From: an uncultured Synergistia bacterium
GTDB lineage: Bacteria > Eremiobacterota > SpSt-956 > JAKJGF01
NCBI GenBank assembly: GCA_937888925.1
Contig: CALARM010000828.1
Coordinates: 1 to 5,785, forward strand
Length of the DNA stretch: 5,785 nt
Direction: 5' to 3'
A program made the translations under genes and the position numbers. The notes under the pieces are model-generated. The model did no database searches, had not been told where the DNA came from, and saw only the letters and a program-made list of their open reading frames with translations. Positions 1-5,785 of the stretch are shown one piece after another; positions within the stretch are counted from its first letter, which is position 1; each line of letters starts with the position of its first letter.

Positions 1-2271
1 ATGAAATCTTTTCGTGAACAGATAGTTTCAATTCTATCTTCCGAAGGATTTGATGTAATAGGAGCAGATGATGGTTTGAAAGGGCTTGAAGTCGCAAAAG
101 AATACAGGCCGGATTTAATCATCTGTGATATTATGATGCCTGAAATTGACGGTTATCAGGTACTGAATAAACTGCGGGAACATTCTGAAACTGCGACGAT
201 ACCCTTTATTTTTACAACAGTTAAATCGGAAAGAGAAGATGTCCGTCAGGGGATGACCCTGGGAGCAGACGATTATATAACAAAACCTTTTACTGCGCAG
301 GAAATTATTAGTACGGTAAAGACAAGGCTTTTAAAAAGAGATACATTAAATCAACATTATAACACTATAGCAGAACAGGTCACAAAAGAGAGACTTCAAT
401 ATCTTCTTTCTACATGTCCTGCAGTAATTTATAGCTGCAATCCTTCTGATTATAATAAATTTACCTATATAAGTAATAATATTACAACACTGTTAGGTTA
501 TACGCCTGAAGAGTTTGTAGAGGGAAAGAATTTCTGGAATAATCATATTCATGTATCTGATTTGCCTGGAGTTTTATCTGAATTATCCCATATGAAAGAT
601 CAGGCTGTCTGTACAATAGAATACCGTTTTTTATGTAAAAACGGAACATATCGATGGATTTATGATGAAAGGAGGCTGATTTTAGACAGTGAAGGAAATC
701 CTCTTGATATAGTAGGTTCATGGCTTGACATTACTGAAAAAAGGACAGCAGAAGAAGATCGGCTCCGTCTTTCCACAGCTATAGAACAATCGGTGGAAAG
801 TATTGTCATAACAGATACGTCGGGAAATATACAGTATATTAATCCGGCTTTTGAAATACTCAGCGGTTATGCCAGAGATGAAGTCATAGGCCGGAATTCC
901 AGGATGTTTAAGAGTAATAAACATGACATGGAATTTTATAAAAAAATGTGGGATACCATATCGGAAGGCAATGTATGGAAAGGCCTTTTTTCCAATAAAA
1001 AGAAAGATGGCACTTTTTATGATATAAAAACTACTATTTCACCCGTAAAAGATTTAGCAGGAAATATTATTAATTATGTGTCTGTAATGTATGATATTAC
1101 AGGCGAATTAAAAATGGAAAAACAACTCAGGCAGGCCCAGAAAATGGAAGCTATCGGTACACTTGCCAGTGGTATAGCTCATGATTTCAATAATGTCCTT
1201 GCAATAATCATCGGGTATGCAGAGATGGCTTTATATAAGCCCAAGAGTATAACATCTAAAAAATATTATCTGGAACAGATTCTTAATTCGGCACATAAAG
1301 CTAAAGATCTTATAGTGCAGATTTTATCATTCAGCCGTTCCAGAGAGGAAGAGATCAGACCTGTAAAAGTCAGTTCTATTATCAGGGAAAGCCTGAAATT
1401 ACTGAAGCCAACACTTCAGGAAAATATCAAAATCAGAAAGAGTTTGGAAGCAAAATCAGATATAGTTATATCTGATCCGACTCAGATAAATCAGATAATC
1501 ATGAATCTCTGTTCAAATTCAATCTATGCTATGAGTGAGAACGGCGGAGTTCTTGAAATAGGTCTCTCAGACGTTACACTTGATTCTTACGATGTAGCCT
1601 CTTATACAGATCTTCCTTCAGGGCCATATGTAAAGTTAACTGTAAGTGATACAGGTCATGGTATGACTCCGGAAATAGTAGAAAGGATTTTCGAACCTTT
1701 TTATACTACTAAAGAGAAAGGTGAAGGAACAGGACTCGGACTTTCCATTGTTCACGGCATTGTAAAAAATCTCAGAGGCGTAATCACTGTATACAGTGAA
1801 CCATGGGTGGGAACTACCTTTGAGATACTCATACCCAGGATTGAATGTAAGACAGGTAAAAAGGATGATGAATTACTTGACATCCCTGATGGAAGTGGTA
1901 CTGTACTTTTTGTCGAAGATGAAGAAAGTGTCCATTACATGATGAAAGAAATGTTAGAAAGACTCGGATATAACGTCATCTCTACGTTAAACAGCACTGA
2001 AGGGTTGAAAATATTCAGAGATAACTATAAGGATTTTGATCTTGTTATTACGGATCAATCTATGCCCGGTATGACTGGAATTGAACTTGGAAAAGAAATA
2101 ATAAATATCAGTCCTGCCACACCTGTACTTTTACTTACAAGTTTTAATGACTTTTTCACCAACGATTCACTTCTCAGTGCAGGTATTAAAAAATTTCTTG
2201 TAAAGCCTGTGAGCTTAAATGACCTTTCTGAAACAATCAGAAGCTTAATTCAAAGAGTAAAGGAAAAATGA
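1..2271 (+). CDS. Hybrid sensor histidine kinase, REC-PAS-PAS-HisKA-HATPase-REC, probably 5'-partial
   Basis: This is a cytoplasmic two-component phosphorelay kinase; no membrane segment or signal peptide is visible. Domains by residue: an N-terminal receiver (about 1-112; phospho-acceptor Asp43 in ICDIMMPEIDGY, Thr73, Lys95 of TKPF); PAS 1 with PAC tail (about 130-247); PAS 2 (about 253-368); a HisKA dimerisation domain with His394 in GIAHDFNNVL, typical of the NtrB-like HPK4 class; a HATPase domain with N-box Asn505, G1 DTGHG (550-554), F-box FEPFYTTK (564-571) and G2 GEGTGLG (574-580); and a C-terminal receiver (about 634-754; acidic VEDEE, Asp685, Thr713, Lys735). All catalytic residues of the kinase core are present. 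The N-terminal receiver lacks its first beta strand and the acidic Asp pair that binds Mg2+. The ATG at base 1 is therefore most likely an internal methionine of a longer gene starting upstream. No HPt domain or separate response regulator is encoded nearby, so the output is unknown; the ligand sensed by the PAS domains cannot be read from sequence. Confidence 0.95.
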   Translation: MKSFREQIVSILSSEGFDVIGADDGLKGLEVAKEYRPDLIICDIMMPEIDGYQVLNKLREHSETATIPFIFTTVKSEREDVRQGMTLGADDYITKPFTAQEIISTVKTRLLKRDTLNQHYNTIAEQVTKERLQYLLSTCPAVIYSCNPSDYNKFTYISNNITTLLGYTPEEFVEGKNFWNNHIHVSDLPGVLSELSHMKDQAVCTIEYRFLCKNGTYRWIYDERRLILDSEGNPLDIVGSWLDITEKRTAEEDRLRLSTAIEQSVESIVITDTSGNIQYINPAFEILSGYARDEVIGRNSRMFKSNKHDMEFYKKMWDTISEGNVWKGLFSNKKKDGTFYDIKTTISPVKDLAGNIINYVSVMYDITGELKMEKQLRQAQKMEAIGTLASGIAHDFNNVLAIIIGYAEMALYKPKSITSKKYYLEQILNSAHKAKDLIVQILSFSRSREEEIRPVKVSSIIRESLKLLKPTLQENIKIRKSLEAKSDIVISDPTQINQIIMNLCSNSIYAMSENGGVLEIGLSDVTLDSYDVASYTDLPSGPYVKLTVSDTGHGMTPEIVERIFEPFYTTKEKGEGTGLGLSIVHGIVKNLRGVITVYSEPWVGTTFEILIPRIECKTGKKDDELLDIPDGSGTVLFVEDEESVHYMMKEMLERLGYNVISTLNSTEGLKIFRDNYKDFDLVITDQSMPGMTGIELGKEIINISPATPVLLLTSFNDFFTNDSLLSAGIKKFLVKPVSLNDLSETIRSLIQRVKEK

Positions 2272-2294
2272 CGTATTTTCTTATGAAAAAGGGA

Positions 2295-2305
2295 TTTCCC
2301 GGAAA
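2295..2305. promoter_or_regulatory. Small palindrome upstream of the transposase-like gene, possible operator
   Basis: The 11 bases TTTCCCGGAAA form 5-bp arms TTTCC/GGAAA around one central base. They end four bases before a TTGACA hexamer. Position and symmetry fit a dimeric regulator site. A short palindrome can arise by chance in AT-rich spacer DNA, and no known operator is recognised. Confidence 0.25.
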
Positions 2306-2309
2306 ACCT

Positions 2310-2338
2310 TTGACAATTCATAAAAAATATGTTATAGA
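2310..2338 (+). promoter_or_regulatory. Sigma70-like promoter for the transposase-like gene
   Basis: A perfect -35 hexamer TTGACA (2310-2315) is followed, after exactly 17 bases, by TATAGA (2333-2338), a 4/6 match to the -10 consensus. The predicted transcription start would fall at about 2344-2346, on the ATG at 2345. The transcript would then be leaderless or nearly so. This gives the gene its own transcription rather than pure read-through from the kinase. No terminator is visible between kinase and promoter. Confidence 0.5.
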
Positions 2339-2344
2339 GTGATT

Positions 2345-3919
2345 ATGTATATAAGAGAAACAGTATCTAAAAGAAAAAAAGGACCTCCTGTTAAATATGT
2401 AGAACTTGTAGATAATAAGTGGTGTCCTGAGAAGAGGATACCGGAGACTACTGTTATATGTAATTTTGGTAAAGCCCATGAATTGAATGAAAAAGAGATA
2501 AGGAATATTGCCTATAAGTTACTGTCCTATCTGGGAGAAAGATCTGAATATGCTCCTGATTTAAAAATAGGAGAAAGTCGTACATGGGGAATTTTATATA
2601 TTCTGGAAAATCTCTGGAAAAAATTTAAGTTAGATGTGTTTTTTAAAACAGAATTAAAGAAACACAGATATGAAGATTCAATTCATAGAGCTATAGTTGG
2701 AATGATTTTAAACAGATTGCAGGAACCGGATTCAGCCCGGGACTGTTATAACTGGTTAAAGGATAAGACCTATTTTAATATTGATATGGAATTTACTCTT
2801 TATCATCTGTATCGTGCTCTGGATTTCCTGGAAAAACATAAAGAAGTGGTAGAAGATTACCTTTGTAGCATCAGAACGGACAGTAACAGAGCATTTTTTT
2901 ACAGTCCCTCCGTGAATTTTCAGATAAGGGATATGGACGAAGAAAATTTTCTGCTCTATGGATGCACCGGTTCTTATAAAGTTGAGAATAAGCCTGTTTT
3001 GACAGGTATTGCAACAGATCACACAGGTTTACCTGTTACATATGAAATATTCCCGGAAAACACCGTTGATTTATCTGTTGTAAAGCATGTGTCTGAGAAG
3101 GTAAAAGATTTTGAGTTAAATGATTTTACCTTTGTCCTTCCCCCGTTTTTATTAAGTGAAAAACAGTTAAAAGACCTTGAGGATATGAATATAGATTATA
3201 TAATGACAGGTAAATTACGTTTACTTGAAGAAGATTTATTGTCAGTAAAAGGAGAATTAAAAAAAACAGACACCGATCTCAGTATCAGGGATATGAACTT
3301 CGAAGGATATCGTTATGTACTCTGGGTTGATCCTGAAGATGTAAGAACAGATCGACATATAAGAGAAAAATGGATCTCAAGAATAAAGCTTTTATTGTCC
3401 GGAATTAATTCAGGTGATAAATCTTCTGAGATTATTACAGACCATCCTATAATGAGTAAACTCTGTCGCAGAGATGAAAGAGGTTTATTAATATTAGATG
3501 AAGCCAGAATTAAACTGGAAGAAAAGTATGACGGTCTTTATTTTGCCAGGACATCGAGCAATATTCTCACACCTGATGAGATTATTCAGTCTTATAGAAA
3601 TCTGAGAAGCATTTATGATACTTTTAAATGTGTGAAGACTTTTGTTCCTGTGAGTTCTTTTTATGAAATGTCTGAAACACGTCTGAAGGGACATATGCTC
3701 CTTTGCTTTATGTCTTATTTCTTTCAGAGATATATAGAGATAAAATCCGGTTCGTCATGGAACAATATAAGAACAACTTTTGAAAAGATTTACGCTGTTA
3801 CTCTGAATATAAATGACAGAGATTTTATACATAGATCGGAATTGAGTCCTGTGATGAATGAGATGCTCAGAAGTTTGAACCTCAAATATCCGGATAAGAT
3901 GTTACATGTTAAGAAATAA
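2345..3919 (+). CDS. IS1634-type (IS4 superfamily) transposase homologue, catalytic triad apparently lost
   Basis: Residues here are numbered from the GTG at 2339; subtract 2 for the ATG at 2345. The ATG is preferred because it gives the family's usual MYIR start and has a weak GAG purine motif upstream. Family features visible: MYIRE start; NFGKAHEL (42-49, cf. the family's LGR..EL); MILNRLQEPDS (122-132); LYHLYRALDFLEKHKE (154-169); GLPVTYEIFPENT (230-242); YDGLYFARTSSNIL (397-410); and a YREK-like box with Tyr419, Arg420 and Lys433, then GH (451-452). The length is near normal for the family and there is no frameshift. The three catalytic acidic positions are replaced in my from-memory alignment: first Asp by Ser189 (FFYSPS), second Asp by Pro268 (FVLPPF, family V.DRG), Glu by Tyr426 at the expected spacing between Tyr419 and Lys433. 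Cut-and-paste activity is therefore unlikely. No convincing terminal inverted repeats or target duplication flank it. It may be a domesticated DNA-binding protein or a recently inactivated copy; its function is unknown. Confidence 0.85.
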   Translation: MYIRETVSKRKKGPPVKYVELVDNKWCPEKRIPETTVICNFGKAHELNEKEIRNIAYKLLSYLGERSEYAPDLKIGESRTWGILYILENLWKKFKLDVFFKTELKKHRYEDSIHRAIVGMILNRLQEPDSARDCYNWLKDKTYFNIDMEFTLYHLYRALDFLEKHKEVVEDYLCSIRTDSNRAFFYSPSVNFQIRDMDEENFLLYGCTGSYKVENKPVLTGIATDHTGLPVTYEIFPENTVDLSVVKHVSEKVKDFELNDFTFVLPPFLLSEKQLKDLEDMNIDYIMTGKLRLLEEDLLSVKGELKKTDTDLSIRDMNFEGYRYVLWVDPEDVRTDRHIREKWISRIKLLLSGINSGDKSSEIITDHPIMSKLCRRDERGLLILDEARIKLEEKYDGLYFARTSSNILTPDEIIQSYRNLRSIYDTFKCVKTFVPVSSFYEMSETRLKGHMLLCFMSYFFQRYIEIKSGSSWNNIRTTFEKIYAVTLNINDRDFIHRSELSPVMNEMLRSLNLKYPDKMLHVKK

Positions 3920-3925
3920 TTTAAG

Positions 3926-4005
3926 GGGTTCCGGGTTATGGGTTCCAGGTGTTGGGTTAGAAAACTTAAAAACCCAAAACCTAAAACCCGGCACCTGGAA
4001 CCCAA
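3926..4005. repeat. 80-bp mirror element: five GGGTT-type heptamers, spacer, five complementary heptamers
   Basis: Bases 3926-3960 are five in-phase heptamers of the form GGGTTNN (the fourth is AGGTGTT). Bases 3961-3970 are an A-rich spacer. Bases 3971-4005 are five heptamers of complementary type, AACCCNN-like (the second AACCTAA, the fourth CACCTGG). The inner units pair: 3940-3951 is a perfect reverse complement of 3992-4003. In RNA the stem extends through two U-G wobbles and five more pairs to 3958/3985, plus T3939-A4004, for about 20 pairs around a 26-base loop. No T-run follows on either strand, so it is not a canonical intrinsic terminator. It is probably a dispersed palindromic repeat that could act as an mRNA-stabilising or attenuating hairpin between the transposase-like gene and murJ. 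Confidence 0.9.
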
Positions 4006-4021
4006 TTACAAAGAAAGAAGT

Positions 4022-4036
4022 TTAATCAAAGATTAA
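4022..4036. promoter_or_regulatory. Perfect 6-bp-arm palindrome upstream of murJ, possible operator
   Basis: TTAATCAAAGATTAA has perfect 6-bp arms around a 3-base AAA centre. It ends four bases before a TAAAAT hexamer and 17 bases before the GTG start of murJ. That is where a regulator binding site or short hairpin could influence murJ expression. The arms are AT-rich, so chance is a real alternative. Confidence 0.3.
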
Positions 4037-4040
4037 CTAT

Positions 4041-4046
4041 TAAAAT
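4041..4046 (+). promoter_or_regulatory. Possible -10 element for murJ
   Basis: TAAAAT matches 5 of 6 positions of the -10 consensus and ends seven bases before the GTG start. No good -35 hexamer lies at the matching distance (4018-4023 reads AAGTTT). If used, transcription would begin at about the start codon. Support is weak in such AT-rich DNA. Confidence 0.2.
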
Positions 4047-4053
4047 ACCACCG

Positions 4054-5652
4054 GTGAATCACAGTAAATTACCTGTTTTCAGTAGAGAAAAAGCCTTTAA
4101 TGCTGCAGGAATAGTCATGATAGCTTTAGCTTTAAGCACTGTTCTTGGTTTTGGCAGAGAAATGGTTATTGCTGCTCTTTTAGGTATTTCTCCGCAGGTA
4201 GATGCCTATCTTGCTGCAAGAATAATTCCTATGGATTTTTTTGAAATGCTTCTTGTGGCTTTTAATCTGTCTTTCATTCCTATTTTTACCAGGGCTCTAA
4301 TCTCAGAATCTCCGGAAAAAGCCTGGAGAATGGCCGGCAGTATTTTTACTCTCGGACTTATAGTCTGCATAGTTTTTTCCATTGCCGGTATTATTTTTGC
4401 TCCCCTGCTTATTTCTATAATAGGAGCCGGTTTTTCTCCTCTCATAAAAAACCTTTCCGTGAGTATTATGAGGTGCATATTTACAGGGCTTGTATTTTTT
4501 TTTATTGCCAAGTTTTTAACAGCTATTCTTCATTCTTACAGAGAATTTACTGCCCCTGCTTTTTTCGGTTTTACTACAAATACTGTTATAATTCTTTCTG
4601 TAATCCTGCTGGTTCCTACATGGGGAATAAGTGCTCTTGCTGCAGGCTGTGTTTTTGCTCTTTTTTTTAACTGTCTTATACAGATTCCTGCCTTTTTACC
4701 TTATGCAGGAAATCTGAGTCTTAATATAGATTTATCCAATCCTTATATTAAACAGATGCTTGCTATGATGGGACTTATTCTGATGGGTTCGTCTATGGGG
4801 AGGATAAATGAGATTATTTCTCTTCACTTTGCTTCCTCTCTTTCTCCCGGAAGTGTGGCTGCCCTTAATTATTCATTTAAAATAGTAGGTTTGCCGGTAC
4901 AGCTTTTTGCCCTTGCCATGAATATAGTTATTTATCCTCTTCTGTCAGAACATGCTGCAAGGAAGGACTTTAAAAAATTAAATTCCGTATGTTCTCTCGG
5001 TCTGAGAATGATACTCCTCGGTATGTTACCTGCTGCTACAATCCTTATTATTTTACGTATTCCTATTGTAAGACTCCTGTTTGAGAGAGGTGCTTTTGAT
5101 GCTTCTGCTACGTCCTGCACTTCTGATGCCATGTTTTTTTACTCTATCGGACTTCCTTTTATTGCCTGTGTACAGGTTTTATTTTCCTGTTCCTTTGCCC
5201 TTCAGGAGACGAAAATTCCTATTATAGCAACTGTGACCGGTATCTCGGCTAATTTTATATCCTGTTATATTTTTTCTCATTATACAGGCCTGGGCTCCAG
5301 AGGTATAGCACTTGCTACTTCTATTTCTACAGCTCTGGCTTTCTGTGTTTTAAGTGTTTATCTGTATAAAAAACTTGGAGGCCTGGAAATAAACAGGTTA
5401 TTATCTTCTCTGATAAAATTATTCATATCTTCTCTTTTTATGGCTTTGGTAATAATACTTGTCTCTTCGTGGCTGCAAAACTTACTGGATCTATCTGTAC
5501 TATACAACAAATTCCTTCTTGTAACCCTGTCTCTTTTATCCGGTGCAGCAGTATTTTTCCCCCTTATTCTTTTATTCAGGCTGGAAGAATTATGGATTAT
5601 TATTGATATTATAAAAAAGAAAATTTCTAAAACAGTGAGCAGTGAGCAGTGA
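4054..5652 (+). CDS. murJ: MurJ/MviN-type lipid-linked precursor flippase (MOP superfamily)
   Basis: This is a polytopic inner-membrane protein of 532 residues, normal for MurJ, with about 14 hydrophobic stretches (roughly 16-43, 57-80, 95-124, 140-160, 167-188, 190-215, 232-260, 277-297, 318-345, 360-382, 388-408, 413-437, 452-473, 486-508). MurJ flips lipid II across the inner membrane for peptidoglycan synthesis; relatives flip other polyprenyl-linked glycans. Family signatures: LGFGRE (31-36), VDAY with Asp50 (49-52), LFERGAFDA (342-350), FALQETKIPI (381-390). Residues corresponding to E. coli Arg24 and Asp39 are kept (Arg35, Asp50). Arg18 aligns with Thr29, the Arg52/53 pair with Phe63/Glu64, and Arg270 with Lys276. 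Lipid II specificity is therefore uncertain and a polysaccharide-precursor flippase is possible. The start is GTG: it is the first canonical start in a frame open from 3985, and it is needed to include the N-terminal helix. No clear Shine-Dalgarno precedes it. The last six residues and the stop are encoded by the heptamer array that follows. Confidence 0.88.
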   Translation: MNHSKLPVFSREKAFNAAGIVMIALALSTVLGFGREMVIAALLGISPQVDAYLAARIIPMDFFEMLLVAFNLSFIPIFTRALISESPEKAWRMAGSIFTLGLIVCIVFSIAGIIFAPLLISIIGAGFSPLIKNLSVSIMRCIFTGLVFFFIAKFLTAILHSYREFTAPAFFGFTTNTVIILSVILLVPTWGISALAAGCVFALFFNCLIQIPAFLPYAGNLSLNIDLSNPYIKQMLAMMGLILMGSSMGRINEIISLHFASSLSPGSVAALNYSFKIVGLPVQLFALAMNIVIYPLLSEHAARKDFKKLNSVCSLGLRMILLGMLPAATILIILRIPIVRLLFERGAFDASATSCTSDAMFFYSIGLPFIACVQVLFSCSFALQETKIPIIATVTGISANFISCYIFSHYTGLGSRGIALATSISTALAFCVLSVYLYKKLGGLEINRLLSSLIKLFISSLFMALVIILVSSWLQNLLDLSVLYNKFLLVTLSLLSGAAVFFPLILLFRLEELWIIIDIIKKKISKTVSSEQ

Positions 5653-5716
5653 GCAGTGAGCAGTGAGCAGTGACCAGTGACCAGTGACCAGTGACCAGTG
5701 ACCAGTGACCAGTGAA
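5633..5716. repeat. Heptanucleotide tandem array A, 12 units of CAGTGAN
   Basis: There are five perfect CAGTGAG units (5633-5667), six perfect CAGTGAC units (5668-5709) and a final CAGTGAA (5710-5716): 84 bases without an indel, only the seventh base changing in blocks. The array overlaps the 3' end of murJ by 20 bases. It resembles the short tandemly repeated heptamer class described in cyanobacteria. The blockwise change suggests expansion of successive variants by slippage or unequal exchange. Confidence 0.97.
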
Positions 5717-5730
5717 GTAATTATAGTAGA
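5717..5730. other. Spacer between the two heptamer arrays
   Basis: Fourteen AT-rich bases separate array A from array B. They do not match either unit well and hold no gene or terminator that I can see. Confidence 0.6.
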
Positions 5731-5785
5731 ATAACTGATAACTGATAACTGATAACTGATAACTGATAACTGATAACTGATAACT
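5731..5785. repeat. Heptanucleotide tandem array B, ATAACTG units, cut by window end
   Basis: Seven perfect ATAACTG units (5731-5779) are followed by six bases of an eighth that runs to the last base of the window, so the array probably continues. Its ACTGA core resembles the AGTGA core of array A, differing at one base. The two arrays may be diverged forms of one repeat family. Confidence 0.97.

Noticed and set aside
2298..3935. CCCGGAAAACC (2298-2308) against GGGGTTCCGGG (3925-3935) as terminal inverted repeats of an insertion sequence around the transposase-like gene.
   Set aside because: Only 9 of 11 bases match, no target duplication flanks them, and the right copy is explained by the heptamer element. 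No IS boundary is annotated.
3926..4005. Plant-telomere-like heptamers (TTTAGGG type) suggesting a eukaryotic or linear-replicon end.
   Set aside because: The units are degenerate, arranged as an internal palindrome and flanked by bacterial genes.
3790..4005. Minus-strand reading frame of 71 codons starting in the palindrome.
   Set aside because: It overlaps the transposase-like gene antisense, starts inside repeat DNA and shows no recognisable protein features; the other short antisense frames under the three genes were rejected for similar reasons.
3926..4010. Rho-independent terminator for the transposase-like gene.
   Set aside because: The stem is long and paired, but there is no T-run after it on either strand and the loop is 26 bases.
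4473..4670. Plus-strand 65-codon frame inside murJ, rich in Cys, Phe and Tyr.
   Set aside because: It is a frame-shifted shadow of the hydrophobic, T-rich murJ coding sequence.
4054..5652. Marked T-rich + strand in murJ compared with the A-rich first two genes, as a sign of transfer.
   Set aside because: Membrane proteins use T-rich codons for Leu, Ile, Phe and Val, which explains the change.
5633..5785. CRISPR array.
   Set aside because: Repeats are contiguous 7-mers without unique spacers.

Overview
This AT-rich window carries three genes in a row on the + strand, with short intergenic gaps. Two repeat blocks, both built on a 7-base period, bracket the last gene. The genes are a soluble hybrid histidine kinase (1-2271, probably entering from upstream of the window), an IS1634-type transposase homologue with a full-length open frame (2345-3919), and a MurJ/MviN-type lipid flippase (4054-5652). 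The kinase architecture (several PAS domains and two receivers, no membrane segment), the MurJ-like protein and the low GC content suggest a free-living, probably Gram-negative-type bacterium. TGA serves as an ordinary stop. I cannot assign a phylum. Heptanucleotide tandem repeats of this style are best known from cyanobacteria but occur elsewhere, so they do not settle it.

Layout: 1-2271 kinase (REC-PAS-PAS-HisKA-HATPase-REC). 2272-2344 is a 73-base gap with a small palindrome and a good sigma70-like promoter running almost up to the next start codon. 2345-3919 is the transposase-like gene. 3920-4053 is a gap holding an 80-bp mirror-symmetric element: five GGGTT-type heptamers, an AT-rich spacer, then five complementary heptamers. 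A second small palindrome lies just before murJ. 4054-5652 is the flippase, whose stop codon lies inside the next repeat. 5633-5785 holds two heptamer arrays that run off the window end.

The most unusual point is the transposase homologue. By my alignment from memory, all three positions of the catalytic DDE triad are replaced (S, P and Y), yet the frame is intact over about 524 codons and the surrounding family motifs are still recognisable. That pattern fits a retained, non-transposing (possibly domesticated DNA-binding) protein better than a live insertion sequence or a decaying one. The second point is the repeat biology: three different heptamer families within 1.9 kb, one forming a long hairpin, and another supplying the C-terminal codons and stop of the flippase.

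Nothing in the sequence ties the three genes into one pathway. The kinase may be cytoplasmic signalling with an unlinked output, the flippase serves envelope or polysaccharide export, and each of the two downstream genes seems to have its own promoter region. No RNA genes, CRISPR array or canonical intrinsic terminator were seen.
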